Positions 1-7,397 of a stretch of 11,648 bases of DNA are shown here, piece after piece; positions within the stretch are counted from its first letter, which is position 1, and each line of letters begins with the position of its first letter. The notes below the pieces were generated by a model. That model ran no database searches, was not told the origin of the DNA, and worked only from the letters and a program-made list of their open reading frames with translations. The stretch comes from JARKQH01 sp964631605 (GTDB taxonomy: Bacteria > Verrucomicrobiota > Verrucomicrobiia > Limisphaerales > UBA8199). The position numbers and the translations under genes were made by a program. The stretch is from positions 1 to 11,648 of the forward strand of contig CAZVYG010000116.1 in the NCBI GenBank assembly GCA_964631605.1. Direction: 5' to 3'.

Positions 1-1513
1 AATTCCAGGTCACCGCGCCGGCCGCGTTGCGCCGGGCGATCTCGACGCCATTGAGCCAGGCCACAAACCCATCGTCGTAGCGGAGGCGCAAGGTGAGCGA
101 GCTTGGACTGAACGCCTCGGGCAGCGCAAACGGCAGGCGCGCCAGCAGGGTACTGTTGCGGCCCTGCATGGCCGTCCGCGTGTCCGTGGCGATCAAGTGG
201 GCGTACACCAGGGCGGAGGTGCTGCCAGCCAGCGCATAAGCCACCGCCGCATCAAACAATTCCAGACCGGTGGCGTTCACGCCGGTCAAACCGGCGTCCC
301 CCCACGACATGTGGATTCGCCGTGCGGGTGCAGGCTGGTTGTTGAGGAGGAACTGCCCCGGCTCGACCAGAAGGACTGCGGGCAGATTGTTGGCGGTGGC
401 CAGCACCTGTGCCCCCGGCGCCAAGCCGGTGGCGCTGGCCACACTCATGGCGGTGGCCCCGGCGCGGATGACGTTGGTCCCGGCGGGGAGACCGCCGACC
501 GCCAAGTGCCCCGCCCCAGCGGGGGTAATCACCACATTGGAACTGCTGGTCGTCGAAGCGGCAACCACGCCGATCCCGAAATCGTCCACCAGGGAACGGT
601 CCCAGTTGATCACCGGCACGGCTACGTCGCGGAACTTGATGTTGACGTTGTCCGAAACGGACGAAGAAGAAACGATCACCAGATGCCGGCCGCTGGCGTG
701 GCTCGTCTGCGCCACGGAATCGTGCAGCACGGTGACCTGATGGCCGAGCACCTGGGTCAACCGGTCAAGAACGGCGGCGTCTCCCGCCTTGGCGGTCGCG
801 TTGGCGTTGGTCGCCACCACAAACAGAATATTGGCCACGGTGAGGTTGGTGCCCGTCTCGTAGCCTGCGGGCATCGGCGTCACCGCCCAGGAGGCATCCG
901 GCTGAAACGCCGCGAGCCGCCAGTTGTCGTCCACCGCACCGGACGGAACCAGCACCCCCGCAGCACTGTTGGAAGACACGAAAACGGCAGCGCTGCCCGG
1001 CACCGGCGTCAGGCCGTAGGAGACATTGGCCGCCTGCGGCGGAAACAGCGGCGCATACTCGCCGGCCACCGTGACGCCATCCGGCATGACCAAGGCGAGG
1101 TATTCGCCGGTGCCGCTGAGTTTGAAGTTGGTGTGCAACTGCGCGCCGGCGTTGGTGCGATTCTTGTCCGAGGCAAATACCACGAGGTAAGCCCCGGCAT
1201 TCAAGTTGGTGGCGGGAAACCGCCACCGGGTCATGTTGGTGACGCTGTCCGTCAGATACCACCCGCCCAGATTGACCGGAGCCGGCGTGGGATTGTGGAT
1301 TTCGATCCAGTCCGAGTAATCACCATCCACGTCCTTCAACCCGGAGTTGTTCACCGCCATGAACTCGGAGATGCGCAGGGTTTGCTGGTAGTCCTGCACA
1401 TCGGCGAGGGCGCTGGCGAACAGCGCGAACAAACTGACGAGTGTCAAGGTTTGCGTGCTCACCCGGCAGACCAGTGAGCGCGCAAAGCAAAACACGACTG
1501 CATCTCTGATCAT
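1..1513 (-). CDS. Secreted lamin-tail-domain (LTD) protein, C-terminus cut off by the window edge
   Basis: The frame is open from the ATG at 1513 to base 1 (504 codons, no stop), so the 3' part is outside the window. Residues 1-37 look like a signal peptide: Arg residues, then a hydrophobic run ending FASALA before DVQDY. Residues about 46-170 match a lamin-tail domain (RISEFMAVN, DWIEIHNP, LGGWYLTD, FKLSGTGEYLAL). Residues 195-221 begin a beta-sandwich module that seems to resume near 437 and carries YDDGFVAWLNGVEIARRN at 479-496. Between them lies an alpha/beta stretch (about 227-430). Such domains occur in large exported proteins of Verrucomicrobiota and Planctomycetota, often of unknown role in cell-surface binding. 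The start overlaps the stop of the hydrolase gene upstream as ATGA; no Shine-Dalgarno is seen. A GTG at 1462 is an alternative start that would trim the long n-region. It is probably expressed with the hydrolases and may help bind substrate; this is inference. Confidence 0.8.
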   Translation of the reverse strand, partial: MIRDAVVFCFARSLVCRVSTQTLTLVSLFALFASALADVQDYQQTLRISEFMAVNNSGLKDVDGDYSDWIEIHNPTPAPVNLGGWYLTDSVTNMTRWRFPATNLNAGAYLVVFASDKNRTNAGAQLHTNFKLSGTGEYLALVMPDGVTVAGEYAPLFPPQAANVSYGLTPVPGSAAVFVSSNSAAGVLVPSGAVDDNWRLAAFQPDASWAVTPMPAGYETGTNLTVANILFVVATNANATAKAGDAAVLDRLTQVLGHQVTVLHDSVAQTSHASGRHLVIVSSSSVSDNVNIKFRDVAVPVINWDRSLVDDFGIGVVAASTTSSSNVVITPAGAGHLAVGGLPAGTNVIRAGATAMSVASATGLAPGAQVLATANNLPAVLLVEPGQFLLNNQPAPARRIHMSWGDAGLTGVNATGLELFDAAVAYALAGSTSALVYAHLIATDTRTAMQGRNSTLLARLPFALPEAFSPSSLTLRLRYDDGFVAWLNGVEIARRNAAGAVTWN

Positions 1514-3384
1514 TTCCGCACCACGGCCAGCCAGTCTTCCGCCGCCTCCGCCGGGGGATTGCCCAGGGAGACGCGGCTGCCGCCGGTGACGGATTTCACC
1601 GGACCGTCCTGCAACGCGCCGCCTTGACGCGGATTGAACCATTTTACAGTGAAGCTGCCGGTTGCGCCGGTCAGGTCGAGGTCGGTGGCGCCGCCGTCAC
1701 GCAGGAAGACAAGGTAGAGTTCGCCGGCTTTCGCGAAACAATACCTCGAGTTGTCATTCTTTGGATTGCCCACCCGTGCGTCGGCATTCTTCATTTCCCA
1801 GAACGGAATGTGGTTTGCCGGGAAGAACTCCAACGCGATGCGGCAGTAATCCCACGTCTTGTCCCGGCTGCGGTAATCCTGGCAGTCGAGGTCGTTCTGC
1901 GGGAGTTTGTAGCCGAAGTAGTATTCCACACCCCAGCCGCCGGCCAGCAGCACCCCCCAGAGGCAACTCTTGCGAACATCGTGCATTGTGTAAGGCTTGT
2001 TGTTTTCAATGCCTTCGCCACTATGGCCCTGATAGCCGGGGTCGGGCGGCACGCCCATGTCGGCCGGGTTTTGCTCATCGTTGGCAACGGCCCAAGGCTT
2101 GCCGGCGGCGGCGGATTTGTTGACCCATTCGAGGGTTTTCACATGCGCCGCGCTCCAACTGTATTGGATGGAAACGCCGGTGTATTTGGATTTCGGCCCG
2201 AGCAGGTCGTCGAACGGCATGCCGTTGTGGATGACCACGTGATGGTGATAGGGATCGTGCTGGTGGAAATACTCCGCCATGGCGAGGCGCTGAGGCGTCA
2301 GTTGGGGGGGCGTCGGGGGTTTTTCCTGCCACGGACCGATTTCCTCGCCCATGTTCCAGTTGAGCGCGAGGTGATGACCAAAGCGCGCGATCAGTTCGCG
2401 GTAATACAGTTTGCGTTGCGGACCCACTTCGCCGCCATCCAGGAGCCCTTGGTTTTCCGCCTCCTGGGTTTTGAAATGCAGAAACAACCCAAGGCGCTGC
2501 GCGTGCTCGAACACAGTCTCCCATTGGTCGAGCCGGGAGACATCCAGGTGGGTGTAGTCATCATAACTGACGTATGGGAACACGTTCTGGTCGTCACCCT
2601 TGATGTTCATGGTCAGGAACGAAACGGCATTCAGGCCTTTGGAGGCCAGATAGTTCAGCGCGCCGATGATGCCCTTGCCCTTGCCCTTCTGCCAGATTGG
2701 GTCGCCCGGCTTCCAGTCCCGCACATGCGGTTTCCATTCCTTCACCAAATTGTCCTTGTGGCCGTCGGTCTTGAAGTCTCCGTCAAAGTCCCGGTAGGCC
2801 AGGAAGTTTTCCGGCGCGTCCGCGCCGGCTTTAAGGAAATACTCCTTGGTGCCGGCGAATTGCAGGTAATGCCCGCCGACGTATTGCAGGCGGCCTTTGG
2901 CGCGGAAGTCCCGGCCGGTCTTGTCGGTCGGGGCAATGTTGAAAGAGCCGCTTGCGCCGTCGCAGCCGTTCACCGCCGTTCCCTTGACGCTCTCATCCAC
3001 CGCCACGTTCCGGCCTTTGGTGAACGACACCCGGTACGTCCATTTGCCCGACTTGTCGGGCGAGAGATGCGCGCGCCACTGGTTGCCGGAATCGGCCGAA
3101 GTCTCGCCAGCGTTGCCGTCCGCGGCGAAATAACCGGGCACCTTGTAGCTGGGTGAACCGGACTCGTGGGTAAAGGTCACATCCATCCGATAATCGGTGA
3201 ATGGGTTGGGGGCGTTGTCGGTTTCCCTGGCCTGCGGCCCGTCCAAGGTGAGGGTCACTTTGTGCCATTGCTTGAGGTCGCCGGACACGGCCGGCGCGGC
3301 GGCGCGGACAGCGGCAGCGCTGCCAAGCAGTGAGCCGGCAAGCAGGAATCGTAGAAACGCGAAGGAAGCGTGTGTTGTTTTCAT
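1510..3384 (-). CDS. Secreted DUF5060-type glycoside hydrolase, paralogue 2
   Basis: 624 residues. A signal peptide is clear (Lys2, hydrophobic 8-25, likely cut after AVRA near 28). Residues about 34-125 form a DUF5060-like beta-sandwich (GDLKQWHKVTLTL, NPFTDY, KVPGYFAADGN). Residues about 160-525 resemble a TIM-barrel glycoside hydrolase (FLKAGADAPENF, LNYLASKGLNAVSFL, LNWNMGEE, WAVANDEQ, GGWGVEYYFGY). Residues about 540-622 resemble the small C-terminal 'putative collagen-binding' beta domain (GELYLVFLRDGG, WFNPRQGG, DWLAVV). Glu347/Glu348 and Glu437 are candidate acid/base and nucleophile, by analogy with clan GH-A folds; I infer this. The architecture resembles GH140-like and other poorly characterised Bacteroidota, Planctomycetota and Verrucomicrobiota enzymes, and the substrate is unknown. 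It follows its paralogue after 36 bases with no Shine-Dalgarno, and its TGA overlaps the next ATG. Confidence 0.85.
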   Translation of the reverse strand: MKTTHASFAFLRFLLAGSLLGSAAAVRAAAPAVSGDLKQWHKVTLTLDGPQARETDNAPNPFTDYRMDVTFTHESGSPSYKVPGYFAADGNAGETSADSGNQWRAHLSPDKSGKWTYRVSFTKGRNVAVDESVKGTAVNGCDGASGSFNIAPTDKTGRDFRAKGRLQYVGGHYLQFAGTKEYFLKAGADAPENFLAYRDFDGDFKTDGHKDNLVKEWKPHVRDWKPGDPIWQKGKGKGIIGALNYLASKGLNAVSFLTMNIKGDDQNVFPYVSYDDYTHLDVSRLDQWETVFEHAQRLGLFLHFKTQEAENQGLLDGGEVGPQRKLYYRELIARFGHHLALNWNMGEEIGPWQEKPPTPPQLTPQRLAMAEYFHQHDPYHHHVVIHNGMPFDDLLGPKSKYTGVSIQYSWSAAHVKTLEWVNKSAAAGKPWAVANDEQNPADMGVPPDPGYQGHSGEGIENNKPYTMHDVRKSCLWGVLLAGGWGVEYYFGYKLPQNDLDCQDYRSRDKTWDYCRIALEFFPANHIPFWEMKNADARVGNPKNDNSRYCFAKAGELYLVFLRDGGATDLDLTGATGSFTVKWFNPRQGGALQDGPVKSVTGGSRVSLGNPPAEAAEDWLAVVRK

Positions 3385-3420
3385 GTTGATTATGGTTTTT
3401 GAAAGCCTCGACCCAGGGAA

Positions 3421-5430
3421 TTACCGGCGAATCACGACGAGCCAATCCTGCGCCGCGTCAGCGGGCGGCGGGCCCAACGCCACCTGGCCGCCGGCATTGA
3501 CCGACTTCACAGCGCCGTCCACCAGCGGCCCCCCGGAGCGCGGGTTGAACCACTGGACGGTGAAACTCCCGCTGACTCCGGAGAGATCCAACGCGGTCGT
3601 GCCGCCGTTGGGCAAATACACCAGGTAAAGCTCGCCCGCCCTGGCCAGGCAGTACTTCGAGTTGTCATTGGTTGGGTTTCCGATGAGCGCGTTGGCGTTC
3701 TTCATTTCCCAGAACGGAATTCGGTTGTCGCGGAAGAACTCAAGCGCAATGCGGCAGTAATCCCAGCTTTTGTCACGACTGCGCCAGTCTTGGCAGACGA
3801 GGTCGTTCTGGGGAAGCTGGTAGCCGAAGTAGTACTCGACGCCCGCGCCGCCCGCGATGAGATTGCCCCAAAGGGTGGCCTTGCGGATGTCATCCAGCGT
3901 GTAGCCGCGCTTTTCTTCCGGGGAAGACTCCCGCTTCGCGGCTTTCTTTACGGTCTTGCCTTCGGGGTTCTCTTTGGCCCGTGCCACCCCATCGAACCCT
4001 TGATAACCGGGGTCGGGCGGCACACCCAGACTGGCCGGGCCCTGCTCGTCATTGGCCACGACCCACGGCTTGCCGGCCTTGGCCGATTCCGTCACCCACT
4101 TGAGCGTGCGCTGATGGACCTGGTTCCAGCCGTTCTGCAACGACGCGCCGGTGAGTTGCGACTTGGCGCCCAGAAGCGGAGTATAGACCTTGTCTTGCTG
4201 CGGGGGAAAGGTGTGGATCACGATGTGATGTTGATACGGATCGGTCGCTCGGATGAAATTCACCATGTCGTTGACCTCCTCGGTGGTTTGCGTGTTCTCC
4301 TCGCCGATGTTCCAGTTCAACGCGAGGTTGTGGGCGAATCGCGCGATGAGTTCGCGGCAATATAATTTGCGCTGGGGACCGAGCCTGCCGCCGTCGAGCG
4401 ACTCGGGCACGAGACCCGCTTCCGCCTTCTCACCACGGCGGTCATCGTCCATTTCCTGCTCCTGCAACTTGAAGTGGAGGTAAAGCCCTTTGGCCGTTGC
4501 GTGGTCGAACACCACGCTCCATTGATCCAGTTTCGAGCAATCCCAGTGCAGTTTGTCGTTGCGACTGACGAACGGCCACACATTGTCGCCGTCGCCGCCG
4601 GCGTTGTAGGTGAGGAACGAAAACGCGTTGGCCCCTTTGCCGGCCAGGTAATTGATCGCGCCAATCATGCCCTTGCCCTTGCCGTCCTTCCAAGTGGGAT
4701 CACCGGGGTTCCAGTCTTTCAGGTGCGGCGCCCAGGTCTTCAGTGGAACATTTGGCTTATTCGCGACCGTATTGTCAAAGTCCGCATAAGCGAGAAAGGT
4801 CTCCGGCGCGTCCGCGCCCGCCTTGAGGAAATACTCCTTGGTGGCCGCGAACTGGAGGTGGTGTTTGCCGACGTATTGCAACCGGCCCTTGGCGCGGAAA
4901 TCGCGGCCCATCTTGTCCGTTGCCGCGATTGTGAAGCTGCCGGCCACGCCGTCGAATGGCTTCAGCGCCGTCCCACCGCCGTCCAGGGCGGCGTTCTTGC
5001 CGCGGGTGAACGACACCGAATACTTCCACGTCCCCGTTTTGTCGGGCGAAAGATGCGCGCGCCACTTGTTGCCGGAATCGGCCGAAGTCCCGCCGGCGTT
5101 GCCGTCCGCCGCGAAGTAACCCGGCACCTTGTAGGTTGGGGCGCCTGATTCATGGGCGAGCGTCACGGTCAGATTGTAATCCGTGAAGGGATTCGGGTCG
5201 TTGTCCAGCTCGTGGGCGTAGGGCCCCTCGAGGGTCAGGGTGACCTTGTGCCATTGTTTCAACTCGCCGGAAATGGCCACCGTGCCCTTGCCGTCCGCTT
5301 TTCGCGGCAACACGAGTGGCGGGGCGATTGGCACGGTGGGGGCAGCCGCCAACGCGGTGGGTGCCGCTGCGAACAACACAGCGGCCAGCAGGCTATTGAG
5401 TGTGATTTGTTCCATAAATAATCTATTCAT
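3421..5430 (-). CDS. Secreted DUF5060-type glycoside hydrolase, paralogue 1
   Basis: 669 residues, with the same three-part architecture as the downstream paralogue: signal peptide (hydrophobic 9-28, ending TALA), Pro-rich linker (30-43), DUF5060-like domain (about 54-145), TIM-barrel region (about 175-565) and C-terminal collagen-binding-like beta domain (about 585-667). Candidate catalytic residues are Glu377/Glu378 (NWNIGEE) and Glu462 (VVANDEQ), an inference from clan GH-A. The start at 5430 is preferred over the in-frame ATG at 5415: it gives an Arg at residue 3 for the signal-peptide n-region, and it overlaps the stop of the kinase gene as ATGAATAG. By hand alignment about 77% of the first 95 domain residues match the paralogue. 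It differs by two charged insertions, near 325-345 and 483-508. It probably cleaves a plant or algal glycan outside the cytoplasm; the specificity cannot be read from sequence. Confidence 0.86.
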   Translation of the reverse strand: MNRLFMEQITLNSLLAAVLFAAAPTALAAAPTVPIAPPLVLPRKADGKGTVAISGELKQWHKVTLTLEGPYAHELDNDPNPFTDYNLTVTLAHESGAPTYKVPGYFAADGNAGGTSADSGNKWRAHLSPDKTGTWKYSVSFTRGKNAALDGGGTALKPFDGVAGSFTIAATDKMGRDFRAKGRLQYVGKHHLQFAATKEYFLKAGADAPETFLAYADFDNTVANKPNVPLKTWAPHLKDWNPGDPTWKDGKGKGMIGAINYLAGKGANAFSFLTYNAGGDGDNVWPFVSRNDKLHWDCSKLDQWSVVFDHATAKGLYLHFKLQEQEMDDDRRGEKAEAGLVPESLDGGRLGPQRKLYCRELIARFAHNLALNWNIGEENTQTTEEVNDMVNFIRATDPYQHHIVIHTFPPQQDKVYTPLLGAKSQLTGASLQNGWNQVHQRTLKWVTESAKAGKPWVVANDEQGPASLGVPPDPGYQGFDGVARAKENPEGKTVKKAAKRESSPEEKRGYTLDDIRKATLWGNLIAGGAGVEYYFGYQLPQNDLVCQDWRSRDKSWDYCRIALEFFRDNRIPFWEMKNANALIGNPTNDNSKYCLARAGELYLVYLPNGGTTALDLSGVSGSFTVQWFNPRSGGPLVDGAVKSVNAGGQVALGPPPADAAQDWLVVIRR

Positions 5431-6874
5431 TGAATTTGTTCACAGCCTCGGCAAGCGCGTCCGGCCCGCCAACATTGCCGGGAAACACCACATACGGCAT
5501 CCCGGGATATTTCGTCTCTGGGCCGAGTTCCCACACCGGAACGCCCGGCAAGATCTGGCCCAACACCATCGCGCGCCTCACGCCCAGACCGCGCGTCGCC
5601 AGATCACTCGACGTAATGCCCCCCTTGGCGATGAGATACCGCGGCCTCGCCGCGATGCGCCGTAACAATTCCACCAGCGCCGCGGAAACCTCCTCGCCAA
5701 TGGCCAGACTGGCTTCGCCATCCGCGCCGGTGATCAGTTTGCGGCTTGTGAAGACCACCGCATCGCGACCGGACAGAATGGCGGCGTTGGTTTGCGCAAC
5801 CGCCCGATCCAGGACCGCGCCGCGGCGCGCCGCGTCCAAAATGCCTTCCACGGGGATTTCTACCCGCTCGACATCGCATTGTCCCCAAAGTACCTCCAGT
5901 TGGGCGGTCGTCTTGGGCACGTAGGAGCCCACGATCGTCAGCCCGCCCGGCACTCCGTGCGCCACCCCCTTGCAGCCTTCGGATCGTGGGACCGACGCGG
6001 CTTGGGGCGACCACAGTTCTCCGGGCTGGAGCCCGATGCGCGCCGCGACAAAACTTGCGGCCGTGCGGTAGATCAAGCGGCTTCCAGCGTCCTCGGCTTG
6101 CAGGGTTGCCCAGGCGAGCACTTCGAGATCGCGCGGCGCGGCAGCGTTCACGATGCACACTTCACCGTGACGCAACGCAAGCAGTTTCGCTTTCACCACG
6201 TCCGGCCCGGCCACGCGCAAATCGTCAATTGAAATGCTTTTCACGTCCGCGGCCCGAATAGCGCCGCCCGTTTTCTCCTCCACCCAGGCGCGCAAATTCG
6301 AATTTCGATATCCAAACGCCGCGTCTCGGGCGAATGGCGTCTCGGCGGCGGGGATTAACTCGCCGCCTTCAGCGACGAAATGCACGTCGTCCACCGTGTA
6401 GCGCCCGCCGGCCTCAAAATACGGGACCAGCAACACGGGTGGTGCGTGCTCGCCGCCCCCCAGCGCGCGCCCCAGCGCGTCGGTTTCCGCTGGAAAGTGG
6501 CCGCGCAATGTCGAGTCGCTCCGGCTAACCACCACGAATTTGTTCCGGCCCGGCAGGCCCCGGACGGCCGCCATCAGATTGCGGGCGATCTCCTGATTGA
6601 TCCGCACCGCTTCGGCCACTGGGAACGCGCGAGTGTTCGTCAGCAAATAAAAACACGTCAGCTCATTGGCGAACTCCCGCGCCAATTCCTCCGGCGACCA
6701 CCAGGTCAGCACCGGGATGCCCCGGACGGTCTGGGTGCCGGTCGGATCATCATCCAGCACCACGACTTTGCGACGCACGCGCGCAACGGCCTCGCGGATC
6801 CACGGCAACACATCCTCCGGCCACACCGGCGGCAGCGTGGCAAACAACTCCCGCTTGCTGAGACGGGTGGTCAT
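5423..6874 (-). CDS. Four-carbon acid sugar kinase family protein (DUF1537; tetronate or 3-oxo-isoapionate kinase type)
   Basis: 483 residues, a full-length two-domain DUF1537 kinase. The N-terminal sugar-binding domain holds the hallmark DDDPTGTQT at 41-49 and SRSDSTLRGHFPAE at 117-130. The C-terminal nucleotide-binding domain begins near 312 (TIVGSYVPKT) and carries AKGGITSSDLA at 416-426 and PGNVGGPDAL at 465-474. Characterised members phosphorylate D- or L-threonate, D-erythronate, 2-oxo-tetronates or 3-oxo-isoapionate using ATP in the cytoplasm; the exact substrate is not decided by these motifs. The start at 6874 overlaps the stop of the 43-codon ORF as ATGA, with a GGGAGA sequence 14 bases upstream. 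Its own TAG lies inside the start of the first hydrolase gene, so an intracellular kinase and an exported glycosidase are tightly coupled. This is the main pointer to a sugar-acid route in the operon. Confidence 0.9.
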   Translation of the reverse strand: MTTRLSKRELFATLPPVWPEDVLPWIREAVARVRRKVVVLDDDPTGTQTVRGIPVLTWWSPEELAREFANELTCFYLLTNTRAFPVAEAVRINQEIARNLMAAVRGLPGRNKFVVVSRSDSTLRGHFPAETDALGRALGGGEHAPPVLLVPYFEAGGRYTVDDVHFVAEGGELIPAAETPFARDAAFGYRNSNLRAWVEEKTGGAIRAADVKSISIDDLRVAGPDVVKAKLLALRHGEVCIVNAAAPRDLEVLAWATLQAEDAGSRLIYRTAASFVAARIGLQPGELWSPQAASVPRSEGCKGVAHGVPGGLTIVGSYVPKTTAQLEVLWGQCDVERVEIPVEGILDAARRGAVLDRAVAQTNAAILSGRDAVVFTSRKLITGADGEASLAIGEEVSAALVELLRRIAARPRYLIAKGGITSSDLATRGLGVRRAMVLGQILPGVPVWELGPETKYPGMPYVVFPGNVGGPDALAEAVNKFNE

Positions 6875-7002
6875 GGCTGCTTGAATTCTCCCAGGGTCAG
6901 CCAGCCGGGCAGGTGCTGATCCTGATTCCGGTTGGCAAAGCGGAGCGGCGGGCCGTTGGGCAGCGCATTGGGCACGCGGACCAGGACGTGATGACAGTTC
7001 AT
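6871..7002 (-). CDS. Small ORF of 43 residues, unknown function
   Basis: It starts with ATG at 7002, five bases after the TAG of the VOC gene, preceded by AGGAAGC, which supplies an AGGA at short spacing. It ends in TGA overlapping the ATG of the kinase gene. The peptide begins MNCHHVLVRVP and ends LTLGEFKQP. It has no signal peptide, no membrane segment and no family I recognise. About 34 of 43 codons end in G or C, as in the neighbouring genes, which favours real coding. It may be a genuine small protein, a coupling ORF that carries ribosomes into the kinase gene, or the leftover end of a lost gene. Only its position and codon use support it. Confidence 0.45.
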   Translation of the reverse strand: MNCHHVLVRVPNALPNGPPLRFANRNQDQHLPGWLTLGEFKQP

Positions 7003-7007
7003 GCTTC

Positions 7008-7397
7008 CTATTTCCCCGTCAGTTCCACCTGCACGCCTTGAGTGGCGTTTTTGTCCAGAAACAGAGCGCGCTTGCCCTGGGTGCCCTGGTGCGGGTTCGG
7101 CGCCGTGGGCACGGGAGAGCTTCGCCGCGCTGCGTCCACATCCTCCACCCGAAGGCAAAAGTGGTGCAAGCCGGGGCCGTGCTCGCTCAGCCACCGCTGC
7201 AAGGGATGGTCCGGTGTGAGCGGCTGGACCAGTTGCAGTTGGGTGTTACCCAGGTCCAGATGTGTCAGGCGCACGGTGCCGCCGTTCACATCTTCAGTGT
7301 AAAGGAATTTAAAGCCCAATTGGTCACGCCAGACCTTCAAGGCTTGCTCCGTGTCGGGGACGACAATGGCGAGGTGGTCGAGTCCTTGATGCTTCAT
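7008..7397 (-). CDS. VOC (glyoxalase/methylmalonyl-CoA epimerase fold) protein
   Basis: 129 residues from the ATG at 7397, which overlaps the upstream TGA as ATGA; a TTG at 7415 is possible but would add only a short tail. It opens with the classic beta-alpha-beta signature GLDHLAIVV (5-13), then TEQALKVW and LGFKF, and contains LQLVQPL (54-60), GLHHFCLRVEDV (76-87) and a terminal GVQVELTG. Likely metal ligands are His8, Gln58 (or nearby), His78/His79 and Glu125, as in methylmalonyl-CoA epimerase and glyoxalase I. The closest general form is the epimerase, but in this cluster it may act on a sugar-acid intermediate as an isomerase or epimerase. The segment at 88-102 (RRSSPVPTAPNP) does not look like the expected helix; see the finding on a possible compensated frameshift. 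Cytoplasmic. Confidence 0.75.
   Translation of the reverse strand: MKHQGLDHLAIVVPDTEQALKVWRDQLGFKFLYTEDVNGGTVRLTHLDLGNTQLQLVQPLTPDHPLQRWLSEHGPGLHHFCLRVEDVDAARRSSPVPTAPNPHQGTQGKRALFLDKNATQGVQVELTGK

Noticed and set aside
197..3156. Long plus-strand open frames over 197-1477 and 1624-3156
   Set aside because: They lie opposite the lamin-tail and hydrolase genes, have His/Arg/Gly-rich sequence without domains, and result from high GC content; the minus-strand frames show clear families.
3385..3420. Terminator or promoter between the two hydrolase genes
   Set aside because: The 36-base gap has no clear stem with a T-run and no recognisable -10/-35 pair.
7003..7194. Longer version of the 43-codon ORF, starting at 7194
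   Set aside because: Its first 64 residues are within the VOC gene in a shifted frame and mostly Arg/Ala/Gly; only a short piece may reflect a frameshift in the VOC gene.
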